A stretch of 64,000 nt of DNA from Camarhynchus parvulus (lineage: Eukaryota > Chordata > Aves > Passeriformes > Thraupidae): positions 3,410,001-3,474,000 of the forward strand of contig NC_044600.1 in the NCBI RefSeq assembly GCF_901933205.1, read 5' to 3'. Positions 21,141 to 32,633 of this stretch are shown piece after piece. Position numbers and translations under genes: made by a program. Position 1 is the first letter of the stretch; the number at the start of each line of letters is the position of its first letter. Below the pieces are notes generated by a model. It did no database searches and was not told where the DNA came from. It saw only the letters and a program-made list of their open reading frames with translations.

Positions 21141-23584
21141 GTTGAACAGTTGATGGGTTTGAAATGATTAATTATGAAAAAAAACCCCTCCATGTTGATA
21201 TTTATTTGTTTTATTGGTGCCACCTAAATGTCCTGCAAATGGATCCAGTGCAGGTTCCAGGAGCTGAACTCAAGTGGGCCCATATTTACATATTCCCCTT
21301 TGTCTGTAAAACTTTCCCTCAAGGTTCATCCACCTCCTCTGAAGGGTTTCACTGCTCCAAGGGACATTTCCCCAGCCTGTGTTTGTACTGATCACACAGA
21401 AACCTTGGCTGGAGCAAAACTGAATACAGAGGTAAATTACAAATTAACTGTTGGGTTCAAACCCTTTGCAAAATCTGACTAGGAATAAACGACACCATTA
21501 AATGGTTCCTCTTTTTTTACCAAAACAAAATTATCCTTCTATTAGGAACAAATCACTCTAATCAGCCAGCCAGACTGGAGAGCGAGTTGATCATTTTTTT
21601 CCTAATAAAATACTTACAAATCTATAATGATTTTTAATGTTTCTTCTGTTCTCAATGTATGCTCATAAAGTGTGCAAATCATTAATTGAAATATATTTTA
21701 TTCAGTATAGGAGTAATTTGTTTTATAGCTTATTTTAGGAATAATGCTTTAGGAAAAAAATGACCCTAAAAGTAATCTTTATATATCATCACCCTTGAAA
21801 TAAGGTATATCCACAGTTTAGGTCTTGATAACAAAATTAAGACCTGATTGTTCTAATATAAGTTATCAAAACCAAAGTAATCTAATCTAATTTCATGAGC
21901 GTGGACAATAATTCTTGTCCTCTAATAACATAGGGTTTTTAAATAGAAAAATTAATGTTTCATTGGATTTATGTACACAGAAGATGAAATAAATGTGGTT
22001 TAAAATGCGCACAGTTACCCTGAATGAACAATTTAGGAGCAATCAATCTGTCACCCACTTTAATCTTTAAAACAAGCATGCAATCTAATAGTGTTTTGTA
22101 AAATTACATTTGTCTATTAAACTACTACATCAGAATATCTATCAGATAAACAGGATTAAAATATACTGCCTCTGAATAACTAAATTAGAATAATTTGTAA
22201 ATAAATCAGGCAATTTTTACTACACTGTTGTGTAAAGATTTTTAGATGCTTTAGGAAAGATTATAGAGGCAAAAGATTAGATATAAAAATAACATAGAGA
22301 GTAAATGTTAATATTGCAAATTGGAAGGTACCTGTGACTTTTTTTACCATTATTTGTATATGACCCTGGTGGAAGGAAGCAGAATAAATATGACATCCAG
22401 AATTAATATCTATATATTTATATCTTGTTCACAGTCCATTTTTAAATATGCATATCTTCCAGGTTCTACAATTCTGCCTCAAAAGTCATTTGGAAATTAC
22501 AATTAAATGACAATATTCCTCATGTTCTCTAGCTGGCAATTTATATAAATTCTGATTTTAGTGACGTTTTCCTGAGTACATTAAAAAATAAAAATCATGA
22601 GGGGATATTTGGTTGATGGTTCTTTTATTGCATCATGTACCCCAAAACCAGAATTACTTTAATCAGGTTGCACCAAGATTAAGGAAAATGTTTGAGATTG
22701 CATGCTTATGACCCAACGTGTTCTGTGACCAGTATCCATCCATAAACCAGCTGATTTCTTGATTTTTACCACTGGTTTTGTAGCTGCAAGAGCTTGAGAA
22801 AATGAGGCAGGACAAATTTTAAGTATGTGCATAATTATGGTGCACTTAAACATGTGCTTGAGTACATTCCTGGAGCTGGGCCCAGTGACCTCAGCTCTCC
22901 CCATGAAAGTCAAAGTAACACAAGCCATTTATGCCTAATGCTGCAGGATGTAACTTTTAACAACTCACTATTAGAAAAATTAAATTTTAACCTTGTCTTG
23001 CTAATTCCAACTGTTACTGGGGCCATATTTATGCCCCAACTTAAAGTGCAGTTTATCACTCTGATGCTTTAACCTTTGGACATCCTCTCCCTCACGTTTT
23101 TTTAAACATCAAAATATCCTCCAGCTAATTAGAACAGCCTTGATTTCATAATTCTTCATAAATGAAGAATTTTTTCCTTAATTGTTTCTCATGTTGTAAA
23201 AATCAAAACTATCTAGCAAAACGTGGCAGGGTGGACCTAAAGATATTTTTTTTTAACTAAATGGATTGATTTACAAAAACAAAAGATGTAATGGCTGTGA
23301 ATTCCTGGAAATGTGAAGCAAGTTGACTGTACTCTTATTACTCTGATGGAAAATGCTAGGAGTCAAAGTTTTCATTTATATGGCTGGTTAATAGCTTTGG
23401 CAATTTTTATTGTGCAACAATTATGTTTTTAATTGCTAGATGCATCCTGAGCAGTGCTAGGCAATAAAAAATAGGAAGATGTGCTTTTATCAAGCATGAC
23501 TCACTTAATAACCTTGAATTTAATATGGATTTCTCCAGCCCTTATATTTATTTCTTATGGTAACTTTCTCTAGATACAAATAAT
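21141..23584. other. Unique AT-rich sequence, no gene seen
   Basis: No recognisable gene or transposon. Very A/T-rich blocks lie at 21640-22320. The minus-strand frame at 22659-22928 is unrecognised. Confidence 0.5.
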
Positions 23585-23620
23585 TTACTAGATATTAATG
23601 AGTTACTAGATAATAATGAG
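23585..23620 (+). repeat. 18-bp tandem duplication, two copies
   Basis: TTACTAGATATTAATGAG (23585-23602) is followed directly by TTACTAGATAATAATGAG (23603-23620). The copies differ at one base. Confidence 0.9.
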
Positions 23621-24317
23621 TTGGGCTTTTATGCATTTTTCTTCATAAGTCTTTGAAGGCTCAAGCAGAAGTTTGCAGAGTTGTTGATATTTATAAATTC
23701 TGTTTTAAAAGCTTTAACATGCAGAACTCTCTTCATTAGAAAAATCCCAGCGATGTTTGCAGTGGTTTTTGGTGAGAGCAGCTCCAGCTGTATTCCTTGG
23801 TCGGATTATGCACGAGACATACCATGGAAATGCCAGATTTCTGCAGAAAATATTTGCATAATGTGCTAGACATGAAGTGGCATCACATCAAATTGCTCTT
23901 TGAAAGCTCAGGAAATGCATAAATTTGTGTCCATAGCACAGGTATTTAATTCCCCTTGATCTTACCAGGGCATTCCTCTACCTTCAGAATTTTTCTCTGG
24001 AAATCTCAGCTTAAAAATCCTTTTTCTTCCACCTTTCTGAAGGTGTTGTGGGGCTGCACATGAGGACAGCTGGGAGTAGGAAGCAGCTTTCTCTTCTTGC
24101 TTTGTGCTATTTTCTGCTGGAGCACAAAGAATCTTTGGCTCCTGAGAATGGAATTTTGAGCGGTGAGGTTCCTTCTCACTGCTCCTGGACTCACACAAGC
24201 AATTCAAAGGATAAAAAAGCATGAGGACACATTAGGAACTGACAACTTTAATCAGCAGCTTTAAATGCGGAGTGCAATTTTAATTGTTCCTGCTGACCAG
24301 TGGCACTGAGTGACAGA
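23621..24317. other. Unique sequence, no gene seen
   Basis: No gene. An octamer ATTTGCAT (POU-type word) occurs at about 23848. On the minus strand two overlapping frames around 23962-24222 give unrelated, unrecognised translations. Confidence 0.5.
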
Positions 24318-24550
24318 AAACGTCTGTCTGTCCGTCCAGCAGGCAGGGCAGAGGGCAGAGCTGAATCCTCGCCCTCTGGGTGCCTCTCAGGTGCTGCAGA
24401 AGAATTCCCTCTGATCTCCAAGTGCAGGAAATGTGAGACTCGGGCTGTTGGAGCAAATTAGATGTCAAATCTTCTGACAGCAACACCTCTGAGTGCCGGA
24501 GGAACTCCCAGCACGGGGGTGACACCCGAGAGCTGATCTGTGCCCGCAGG
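24318..24550. other. GC-richer, CpG-containing patch
   Basis: Eight CpG sites lie between 24321 and 24546, in GTCTGTCCGTCC, CTCGCCC, ACTCGGG, TGCCGGAG, CACGGGG, ACCCGAG and CCCGCAG contexts, with local GC content well above the flanks. It may be a regulatory element or a GC-biased remnant. An open minus-strand frame (24280-24525) fits the GC bias and is not recognised. Confidence 0.5.
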
Positions 24551-26109
24551 GCTCACAGAGACCCCCTGCTCCTGGGGCCAGTGCCTGGCTGCCAGCAAGC
24601 CCTGCTGCCTTGGAGCAGTCAGTCCTCATCAGGCAGGTCCATTAATCACATTTCAGGAGGCCAATTTCCTCCAGCCACTCTCCATTTCTTCCAGGGATTC
24701 GAGCTGGATTTAATTTTTCCCCTGAATGCATTAACCTGAAGGAGCAGCCTACTTAATTAAAACAGATATTGTTTCACTTTCTTTAAATATGCAAATGTCT
24801 TTATTAGACTAGGTGTCATGTGCTGTACTTTCCTGCTTAATTAATCTCAACCTCATCCTGATTTGCCTCAATGGGAATAAAACTTTCCCATTTATTTTTG
24901 GTGACTTACCTCAATACATTCCCCCCAACAGGTTTGTTATCAGCAGTAATCTCTTTTCCCACATGGAATAGATCATCTGTGTGTCACTAAATACACTTTG
25001 TGTAAGCACCTAAGGCAGTAACATAAAAATGTATATTTTTAGGTCACAGGGGGATTTTAGGTTGAAATTTGGGGTTACAGTGAATTTGGGGAGATCCCTC
25101 ACAAATAGCTCAGGGTTCAGCACCTCTGACCTCAGGGCTGTTTGTAGATCTGCTCCTAAAGAGAGACAGAGGTTTTCATTTTTGACATTAATTTAGTTCC
25201 CACCTAAGGAAGGATGAGAACAAAGTCCTAATTTTCTAGTTTTTGGAGATATCTTTGATGTACAGAAATAGTAAAATTGTAGAATAGCATTTCCAAAGGA
25301 AGAAAGGTAAATACTAAAGATAACTCTGTGACTTGTTTTATTTAAACTTTCTGTTGCAGGGGTAATATTTCATTATGCAGATTTAAGTATTTGTAAAGCT
25401 TCTACAAAATAAATTTAATTACATATCTAACAATGAATCAAAACTTTAGATTGAAATAAATTGCTTCAATATCTTCCAGCAGCTACATGAAATTTATATC
25501 AATAACCAGAACCAGTTTACTTTGACCTTATTTTTCAATTTAATTTCGTTGCAAGTCCAATTAAACAGATCTAAACCCCCATAGTTTCAGGTTCTGCTTT
25601 ATTGGTATCCAATCTGTGCAAATACTTTCATCTGCTCAGTATTGTGAATTTGTCAGAGATCAGTCACGTGGCAGACAGTAATTTGTTAGGTCTAAAATTA
25701 ATTGGACAAACAAATCAATGAGTTCCTAATAGTGGTTATTGGGCTTTTTTATTTGACTTCCTTAGTTGTCTCTCCCTCAGAATGACTCTGCATATTAAAT
25801 TACTAATTAATACAACAGTACTTTAGCTTAGTGTGTTCTTCAGGTGAACTTAGCCAGTTTCCTGAAAGGAAATTTCTACGTCTGTTTTTTTAGGAGCAGG
25901 GTTATGTCTTCTTCATGGCATGTTCAGAGTATCTACCTATACTTTCAGCACAACAGTCAGTACAAACCTCCAGCTCCACGCAGGTGATCCATTTTTGTGT
26001 GCACATGGAATTTTCTAACAGACTAAAAATACCTGAATCTGATTCCATTGCCTGTCCTCAACATTTTGGAAAATCCTGAAGAGCACACAGAGGCCAGCTC
26101 AAGACCATC
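24551..26109. other. Unique sequence, no gene seen; candidate conserved non-coding block
   Basis: The stretch 24741-24900 is rich in TTAATTAA, ATTAAT and TATGCAAAT words, the kind of sequence often seen in developmental enhancers of vertebrates. That is a compositional impression only. Nothing else is recognisable. Confidence 0.4.
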
Positions 26110-26151
26110 AATTTGTTTGGATTTCAAGTGAATTTGTTTAGATTTTAAGTT
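26110..26151 (+). repeat. 21-bp tandem duplication, two copies
   Basis: AATTTGTTTGGATTTCAAGT plus G (26110-26130) is followed by AATTTGTTTAGATTTTAAGT plus T (26131-26151). The copies differ at three positions. Confidence 0.85.
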
Positions 26152-29100
26152 TCTCTCAGTGACCTGCCACGTGTCCAGGGCCACCCAAGGGCTGTCCCAG
26201 TGAGCAGAAGTGTCCCCCTGAGCCACCCCTGAGCTCAGAGCTCCAGCTGATCTCCCTTCATTGCCACTTCCCCAGCCCTCCTAGGAGCGCCTGCAGCTGG
26301 ACAGGTGCTGCAGATTGGAGCACTTTGTGCTCTCAACTTTGTGTGGCACAAACCCTGCTTGCACCACTGCTGTGTCCCATCCCCTACTGAAATTCTAGCA
26401 CTTGTTAGAAAGAGAAACTGTTCACCTCCTTCTTTACGAGTAGCAGCAGGTAAATCAGGTCCTTACTGCTCTTGAAATGGTGAAGTTGTTCTGCATAAAC
26501 TGACTGTAAATTCCCTCAATGTAGATTAATACGGTCATTTCATTTTACAAAGCACAAGTCCTTTGAACTGGGGAAAATTCTGAAGCCTTGTCTCAGGAGG
26601 AGACTTCAGCTTACCAGGCGAAATTATTTCTAGTTCAACAAACTTTCTGAGAGCTGCAAAAAAAGTGGTTTAATTTTTGTTGGTGTTATTTGAAATCTGT
26701 GTGAAAATCTTCCCCAAATATTCCATTGTCTTGCTACAGAAACTGTGGGATGAAACCTCTCTCCCAGGCTCCTGAGAAGGGCGCAGCTGTAGCATCCCTC
26801 CAGCTCCTGGAGCAGGAAAACAGGAGATCCTTCCAGTATCATTGCTGTGCTTCTGTGGATTTTGAAAGTTTGTTGGGATCTAGTTTTCAGTGTAACCATT
26901 CTCATGTTGCTTGCTGTGTAAATTATCTGTCCTGGAAATGTCCTTTGATAAAGGAGAGAAGGAATTTAATAGCAGCGCACTTCCCACAAAACTCTAAAAT
27001 CTGCCTATACTCTTTTCTGACAACTTTTTGACCTCCCAGTGAAGCAAAAAGCAAAATAACTTCAAATAATTGATGTATATGTTTGTAGTGATGGTGGTAA
27101 AAAGTTCTATCTTGGGCAAATTCAAAAATAGAAATGACACTTTTCTATCTGCAGAAAAGTGAAAGTTATTTATGGTATTTAGGGTCGTGTATGATGGAAT
27201 GAGAGAGACCAAACAGAGCAGAAGATTGCTTCCACTTTTTGTGAGTAACAAATAAATAGTGGAAGTAAATGTTAGAAGAAATAGAAGTAAATAACCACTG
27301 CTGAAAAGAGCAGAAACTTTGATAGCAGCCTGTGACCCCTGACAGTCCCTCAGCTGGGCAGCATCATCCTATTACAGGATTTGGGCTCAAACCATCCATT
27401 ACAGCAGGACTGGAAACAGAAGCCAAGGAAGTTTCAGTCCCATTTATTTTAATCTCCATTGTAAAGGGATTTATACTAATGGAACACAATTACATTAGCC
27501 CACGAGATTCTAGAAGAGGACTGATATATAATTCCATTCTATATCGTTTGTAGTTGTCTAACTAATTAGCAATTATAAATAATTCCCTTTGGATTAATTG
27601 CTTAGATAGCATTCAGAATATAAATCTTTCCACATAACATTTATATTATTCAGACTGAAAAACCTACTTTGATTTTATCCTTGGCTGACTTTGAACCCAG
27701 GTCACTGAACCAAAGCAGGATAAATCATCTATTCCTATCCAACTCTTACTCCAGGCTCATGTCATTTACACAAAGCATTCTGTACTCTTTGATTTAGACT
27801 TGATCTTAATCCTAATTACTTAGGAGTCATTTTTGCAAAAATAAAAAGTATTGCTTAGAAATAGACAAATGAAATTTGGTTTTGCCACTGAAATATCAGA
27901 GATCTCTTAAATGTTCTATGAAAATACACTAAAATTTGGTTTATGAAGTTTTCCAAGACATAAGACTCTTGATCATCCTGTGTGGCCTCTCTTTTAACTC
28001 CCTGTTTGGATTTTTCAAATTAGAATTCATTACATCCAAGTCCTAATTTTCATAACAAAATCCTTCAGGAGGATAATACATCATCTATGCAGCCAACCAG
28101 GAGCTTCAAGAGATCATATAGGTGATACCCTATCACTGTTTGGGAAATAAAGGAGCTAAATTATAATCCATTTGCCCTTTAGTAAAGAGCTTCCAACTGT
28201 GGAAAGATGCTGCCACAATCTTTCTTTATAAAAAAGTAAAAAAAAATCAGAAGGCAGTTTAGCAAAGGGCTTGGATAGAAACGGAAAGGTGCTGTTCTTT
28301 AACTTTAAAGCTCTTTTTAAAATTTAATAAATAACTGGCTCCACAGATGTGCTAAAGCCTGGCCTGCCTTGGCATGGGAGCTGCAGGGAGCACTGGGCTG
28401 CTCCTTGGAGGAAGCACAGCCCCTGAGAGGGATCAGGGTCAGCAGAGGAGGGGAGCAGAGACACCACGGGGGGACAGAGTGCACCATCCTCACCCTCACT
28501 TCTAGCTTGCTCCCCCTCTGAAGCTGCACTGGTGTGGAGGCACCACTGGATTGGAGGAAAGAGTCAAAAAGCAAGCCCAGCACAAAGGTCCAAGCAAGCC
28601 TGTTGTAATAACAACATGCATAAAATCAGCAGTAAAGAGGCAGCAAGAGGCCACAGAGACAAGTGATTTCCAAGGTGCTGTAGCAATCCTCATTCTAATT
28701 TGGCTTTAAGCTGCCCCTGGAGCCCTGTGATGGAGCAGATCACATACCAGTAATTGCTGTGGTTCTGGAGCGTTCATGTCCCAGTTCCATCAGAAACCCT
28801 GATGGAGCTGCTCAGACTCAGCAGCTGTCAGGAAGGGAGCAGGCATGGGATGTTCTCAAGGGCTGGCGCACTGCAGTCTCTGTTCCCTGCCTGCCGGGGT
28901 GCTTGCAAGCTCTAAGGAAAAAATAACAATATTGCTGAAACAAACACAACTGCTGTGGTGTATTTCACATGTAAAATGAGGGGTTTGTGGCTCAGTAATA
29001 AAATACCATGGAAGTGGTGGAGGAAAATATGCATCATAACTGCTACAGAGATTAACAATGTCTGCAAATTGCCTCAAAGAAACCCAGTGTTTGTTTTCCA

Positions 29101-31855
29101 AACAGTTGCATTGAGGAAAATACATTACCCAATTAAGATGAAAGGGATAACAATCTCAGTGAATTGTTATTGTAGAAAATAAAGAATATTCCAGTAATGG
29201 AACTTAATTTTATCATTATATGTATTTAAATTGCCTTTTATATACAACCATATATTTATTTGAAATACATTTAAATGCAAACATAAACATGTTGTAACAA
29301 TTTCCAAAGCTTTAAAATCAGAAAGAAAATAATGTTAATGAAATATTCAATTCCTTTTATTGTTAGGAAAATCTGCAAATGATCTATCATTTCTAAGTTA
29401 CAATTCCTGTTGCCTCTAATTCAGCCCTTTATAGCCTGAATGCATTATTGGCAGAGGATGAGATCTTGGGGGGAAAAGAAAGTGTCATTCCTGAAAAGGG
29501 GAGGGGAAGGAGAGTGCATATGTAATGTGTAGAAAGAAATTTTTTCATTTGCAGAAATCCAAGTGTATTTCCAGGCCATTACTAGGATGGAAACAAATCC
29601 AAAAGATTTGGCATCTCAAAAGAATGGTATGTCCTCCATATCTTTAATGATTGCTAGGTCTTGCTGTGTTTTACACAATGCCTGGTTTAATTTTGTTTTC
29701 CTGTGATTGTTTCTAGTTTCCCAGTTGGTCCCAGTCTCCAGACCACTGAAACCCCCAGTAAATACCAAAAGAGCAGAAGAGTTTCAATACAGAATTCTGG
29801 CTACACCCAGTGAATCCAAAGCACCAAATGTGGGTTTGTGTTTCCTTTAAATGCTGTTGGAAGCAGTCTGGCACATGGAGAGCAGGGTCCAGGGCTGATG
29901 TCAGATGTTGGGCTGGAAAATGAAGTTGCCAAAACCCACAGGACCAAGGCAAGGAGCTAAAGCTGATTCCAGGCACGTGGTGAGTGAGCAATGAAGGATC
30001 TGAGCCCAGCTGTCAGAAACTGCTTTCCTAAAATAATCATTGTTCAAGTTCTCTAAGTTCTGAGACTTCACCATAAACCAGTTTTCAAATTTCATTTTTT
30101 GTTCTTAAACAACTGCAAGATTTTTTTTCAGTTTTCTTTAAGTATTGTTTTCTGAGTAAGAGCATCTTGGGTTTTTTAAAAGCACTCTTTGGCTGACTGA
30201 GGTTGAAGCTATGATTTATGAAGAAATCAGTGTGAGGCTGCAATTTATATAGAAATTGTTAAATCTAACTCACCTCCTGTGATTATATGCAGCAGTAACA
30301 CAGTACATGCATATTAAATACTTATATATTTATATATGCACATATAAATGAGACATCTCTTGTATTTCTGAAGAGCACAGGTGAACCAACATTAAACTTG
30401 TAAAATGCAATTATTCTGTGCTCAAGAAAATGACCAGCTACTCGATCTTTTTCATTTTTCATGTGTTGCCATTCTTGAGGGTTTTGGGACAAGGCACTCA
30501 AATTGTTTTTGCTGTTTACTGCATGAAAACTCTACTGTGCTAAGAATGCAGCTGCCTCTATAGATGATATATTGACAGGTTTTTCTTCTCATTTTCAAAT
30601 GTTATTTTTCATAAGACATCAACAATTTTTCTCTACCCAAAAGACCTACTTTCCCCCAAGGCATATTTTTCAATAACTGCTGTCAGCTATCAATATTTCC
30701 AAGCATTAGAGACATTTCTGGACAAGGTCTTTTGGAATGTGAGATATCATTCAATTCTTTTATCTACTTATTTTCAGAGTCTGCCTTTTCTTAACAAAAC
30801 GTATGTTAACTCATTAAAGATATCTTATTTATTCAGGTGTCTGCTAATACAGGGAGGGTTTATTACAAATTCTGCCAGTTTGGGGGATAAGGAAGCCAGG
30901 TTTATTTGCTGTATTTTTTCATATCTCTGCCACAGTTTTCTTTGTGGAAAATTGGTGTCATATTTGCCCCTGGCATTGAAATATCTTTGTCTGTCGTTGA
31001 GACAGTTTTGAGTTAAATTGCAGTGAATAATTCAACTGTTTCATGCTTAAATTCTTTTGGAACTCCTGTGTAAAATACTATCCAGAATTGGAGATTACTC
31101 TTCAAAATTCTGCTGAATTTGCTCTGCAACATCTTCTACCAGGGCTTGAATTTATGATGGATCCCCATTGTGTTCTCTATTTCCACCCCAGAATTTTTCA
31201 TGTTCTTCCCTTAGGGATGAATCCAGTTCTTTGAAGGATACTCTAATTTATTCATTGTACCTTTTTGATTTCTTTAACCACAATGGAATTGACATGTTTT
31301 AGTTATTATGTGTGGAGGTGACTATCTCATTTTATTGGAAGTTCTGGGGTGATTTGGAGGTTCCTCCTCCAATTTCCTCATGGTCAGAGTGAATTTCTTT
31401 TAAAATTCACATGACTGCTACTTACTCCAGAAAATATTCTTAAACAGCCTCCAGATAATTCAAATAAGTGATTTTAAATAACAAAAATATCCTAGCAGAA
31501 TATCTTTGTCAGCCTTGCAAAGCTTGTTTTGGTAGGTGGATGGGCTAAAAAATGTTCCTGTTTCTCCCAGGTTTTCTAGATCAGTATTTTGATTTTGTTT
31601 CTTCATTACAAACCTGGACCATGTTCATTCTCAGTTTGAGTTTGCAGAAAGCTTTGGATTTGAATGCAGGTCCTGGGGGTGTTTTTTGTTTATTCACTGG
31701 GGCATCATGTGAGTGTTGTGGAGAGGGATTCAATAGAATTGGTGAAACAAAGACCAGATGCTGGTTCTTTTTTTGCTTTGTTTTATGTTCCTGTATTTTT
31801 ATTCAGTAATATGGATAAAGTCACCATAATTCTTGAGTAACTCTGTGGTTTGCCC
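26152..31855. other. Unique sequence, no gene seen
   Basis: About 5.7 kb with no recognisable gene, transposon or RNA gene. GC-richer patches occur at 26150-26390 and 28360-28900, with flanks strongly AT-rich. A cluster of TATATA-type words lies at 30305-30350. Frames here are under 105 codons and unrecognised. Confidence 0.5.
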
Positions 31856-31905
31856 ACATAAATAAGGGAAAGGAGCTGGTGAACTGAGGTTGCTTGAGAT
31901 GGAAC
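31856..31905 (+). repeat. Dispersed direct repeat, copy 1 (about 50 bp)
   Basis: The sequence runs CACATAAATAAGGGAAAGGA, GCTGGTGAACTGAGGTTGCT, TGAGATGGAACC. It recurs at 32582-32633 as CACAAATAAATAAGGGAAAG, GAGCTGGTCAACTGAGATTG, CTTGAGGTGGCACC. A few substitutions and a small indel near the start separate the copies. The flanks outside the repeat do not match. Confidence 0.85.
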
Positions 31906-32581
31906 CTCTAATCAAATCTCTACTACTTGATTAACTATCACTCTGAAACAAAAAATAGAATTTTTTTATCTGATATAATGCAATATGATGTCATTAGAAC
32001 TCTCTCTGTAATTAATCACAAGATGATTATAATTAGGGAGAAAAACAGGATACAAGAAAGAGGAGTTATATATGATACAAATGAAATATGCATCAAGCTT
32101 AGCTAACACTAAAAACAGCTCAAAGAGAGAGCTTATTCACTATTTTCCTAGATCAATATCTTACTTCACAGTAATATAACAGCAGCTGTTTCATAGGAAT
32201 ATCCTCATCAAAATTCTGACAGCAGTAATTTTAAAAAATGCTTGAATTATTATTTCTTGGGCGCTCATCATAAAAATGGCACATTTCGTCTGTGTGTGAT
32301 ACGGTGCCTGTAAAGCAGAATGTGAGATGTGGAGCAGCTCAGTCTGAAGCAGAATCTTGTGCTGCTCAGGAAAATCCTGTAAGCGCCTTTCAACAGCATT
32401 TGGGAGAACTGATCAGAGTTACAGGGGTGCAATGCCCCGGGCTGAGACAAAAGCAGAGAGCGCAGTCCTTGCTGCACAATTCCTTGGTCAAACCCTCAGG
32501 AGCAGATGATTCCTAAGCCTCTGTACCTGTGGGATTGGGTGTCAGATTTGGAAAGTTTCTCCATCAGCATCCTGCAGTGAG
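31906..32581. other. Sequence between two direct repeats, no gene seen
   Basis: About 680 bp that could be the body of an old mobile element or of a local duplication bounded by the two 50-bp repeats. It starts AT-rich and becomes GC-richer from 32280. No protein motif, tRNA-like primer site or terminal inverted repeat is visible. Opposite-strand open frames at 32268-32516 overlap and are unrecognised. Confidence 0.4.
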
Positions 32582-32633
32582 CACAAATAAATAAGGGAAA
32601 GGAGCTGGTCAACTGAGATTGCTTGAGGTGGCA
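32582..32633 (+). repeat. Dispersed direct repeat, copy 2 (about 50 bp)
   Basis: Second copy of the repeat at 31856-31905, in the same orientation, starting 726 bp downstream. See copy 1 for the shared words. Confidence 0.85.
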
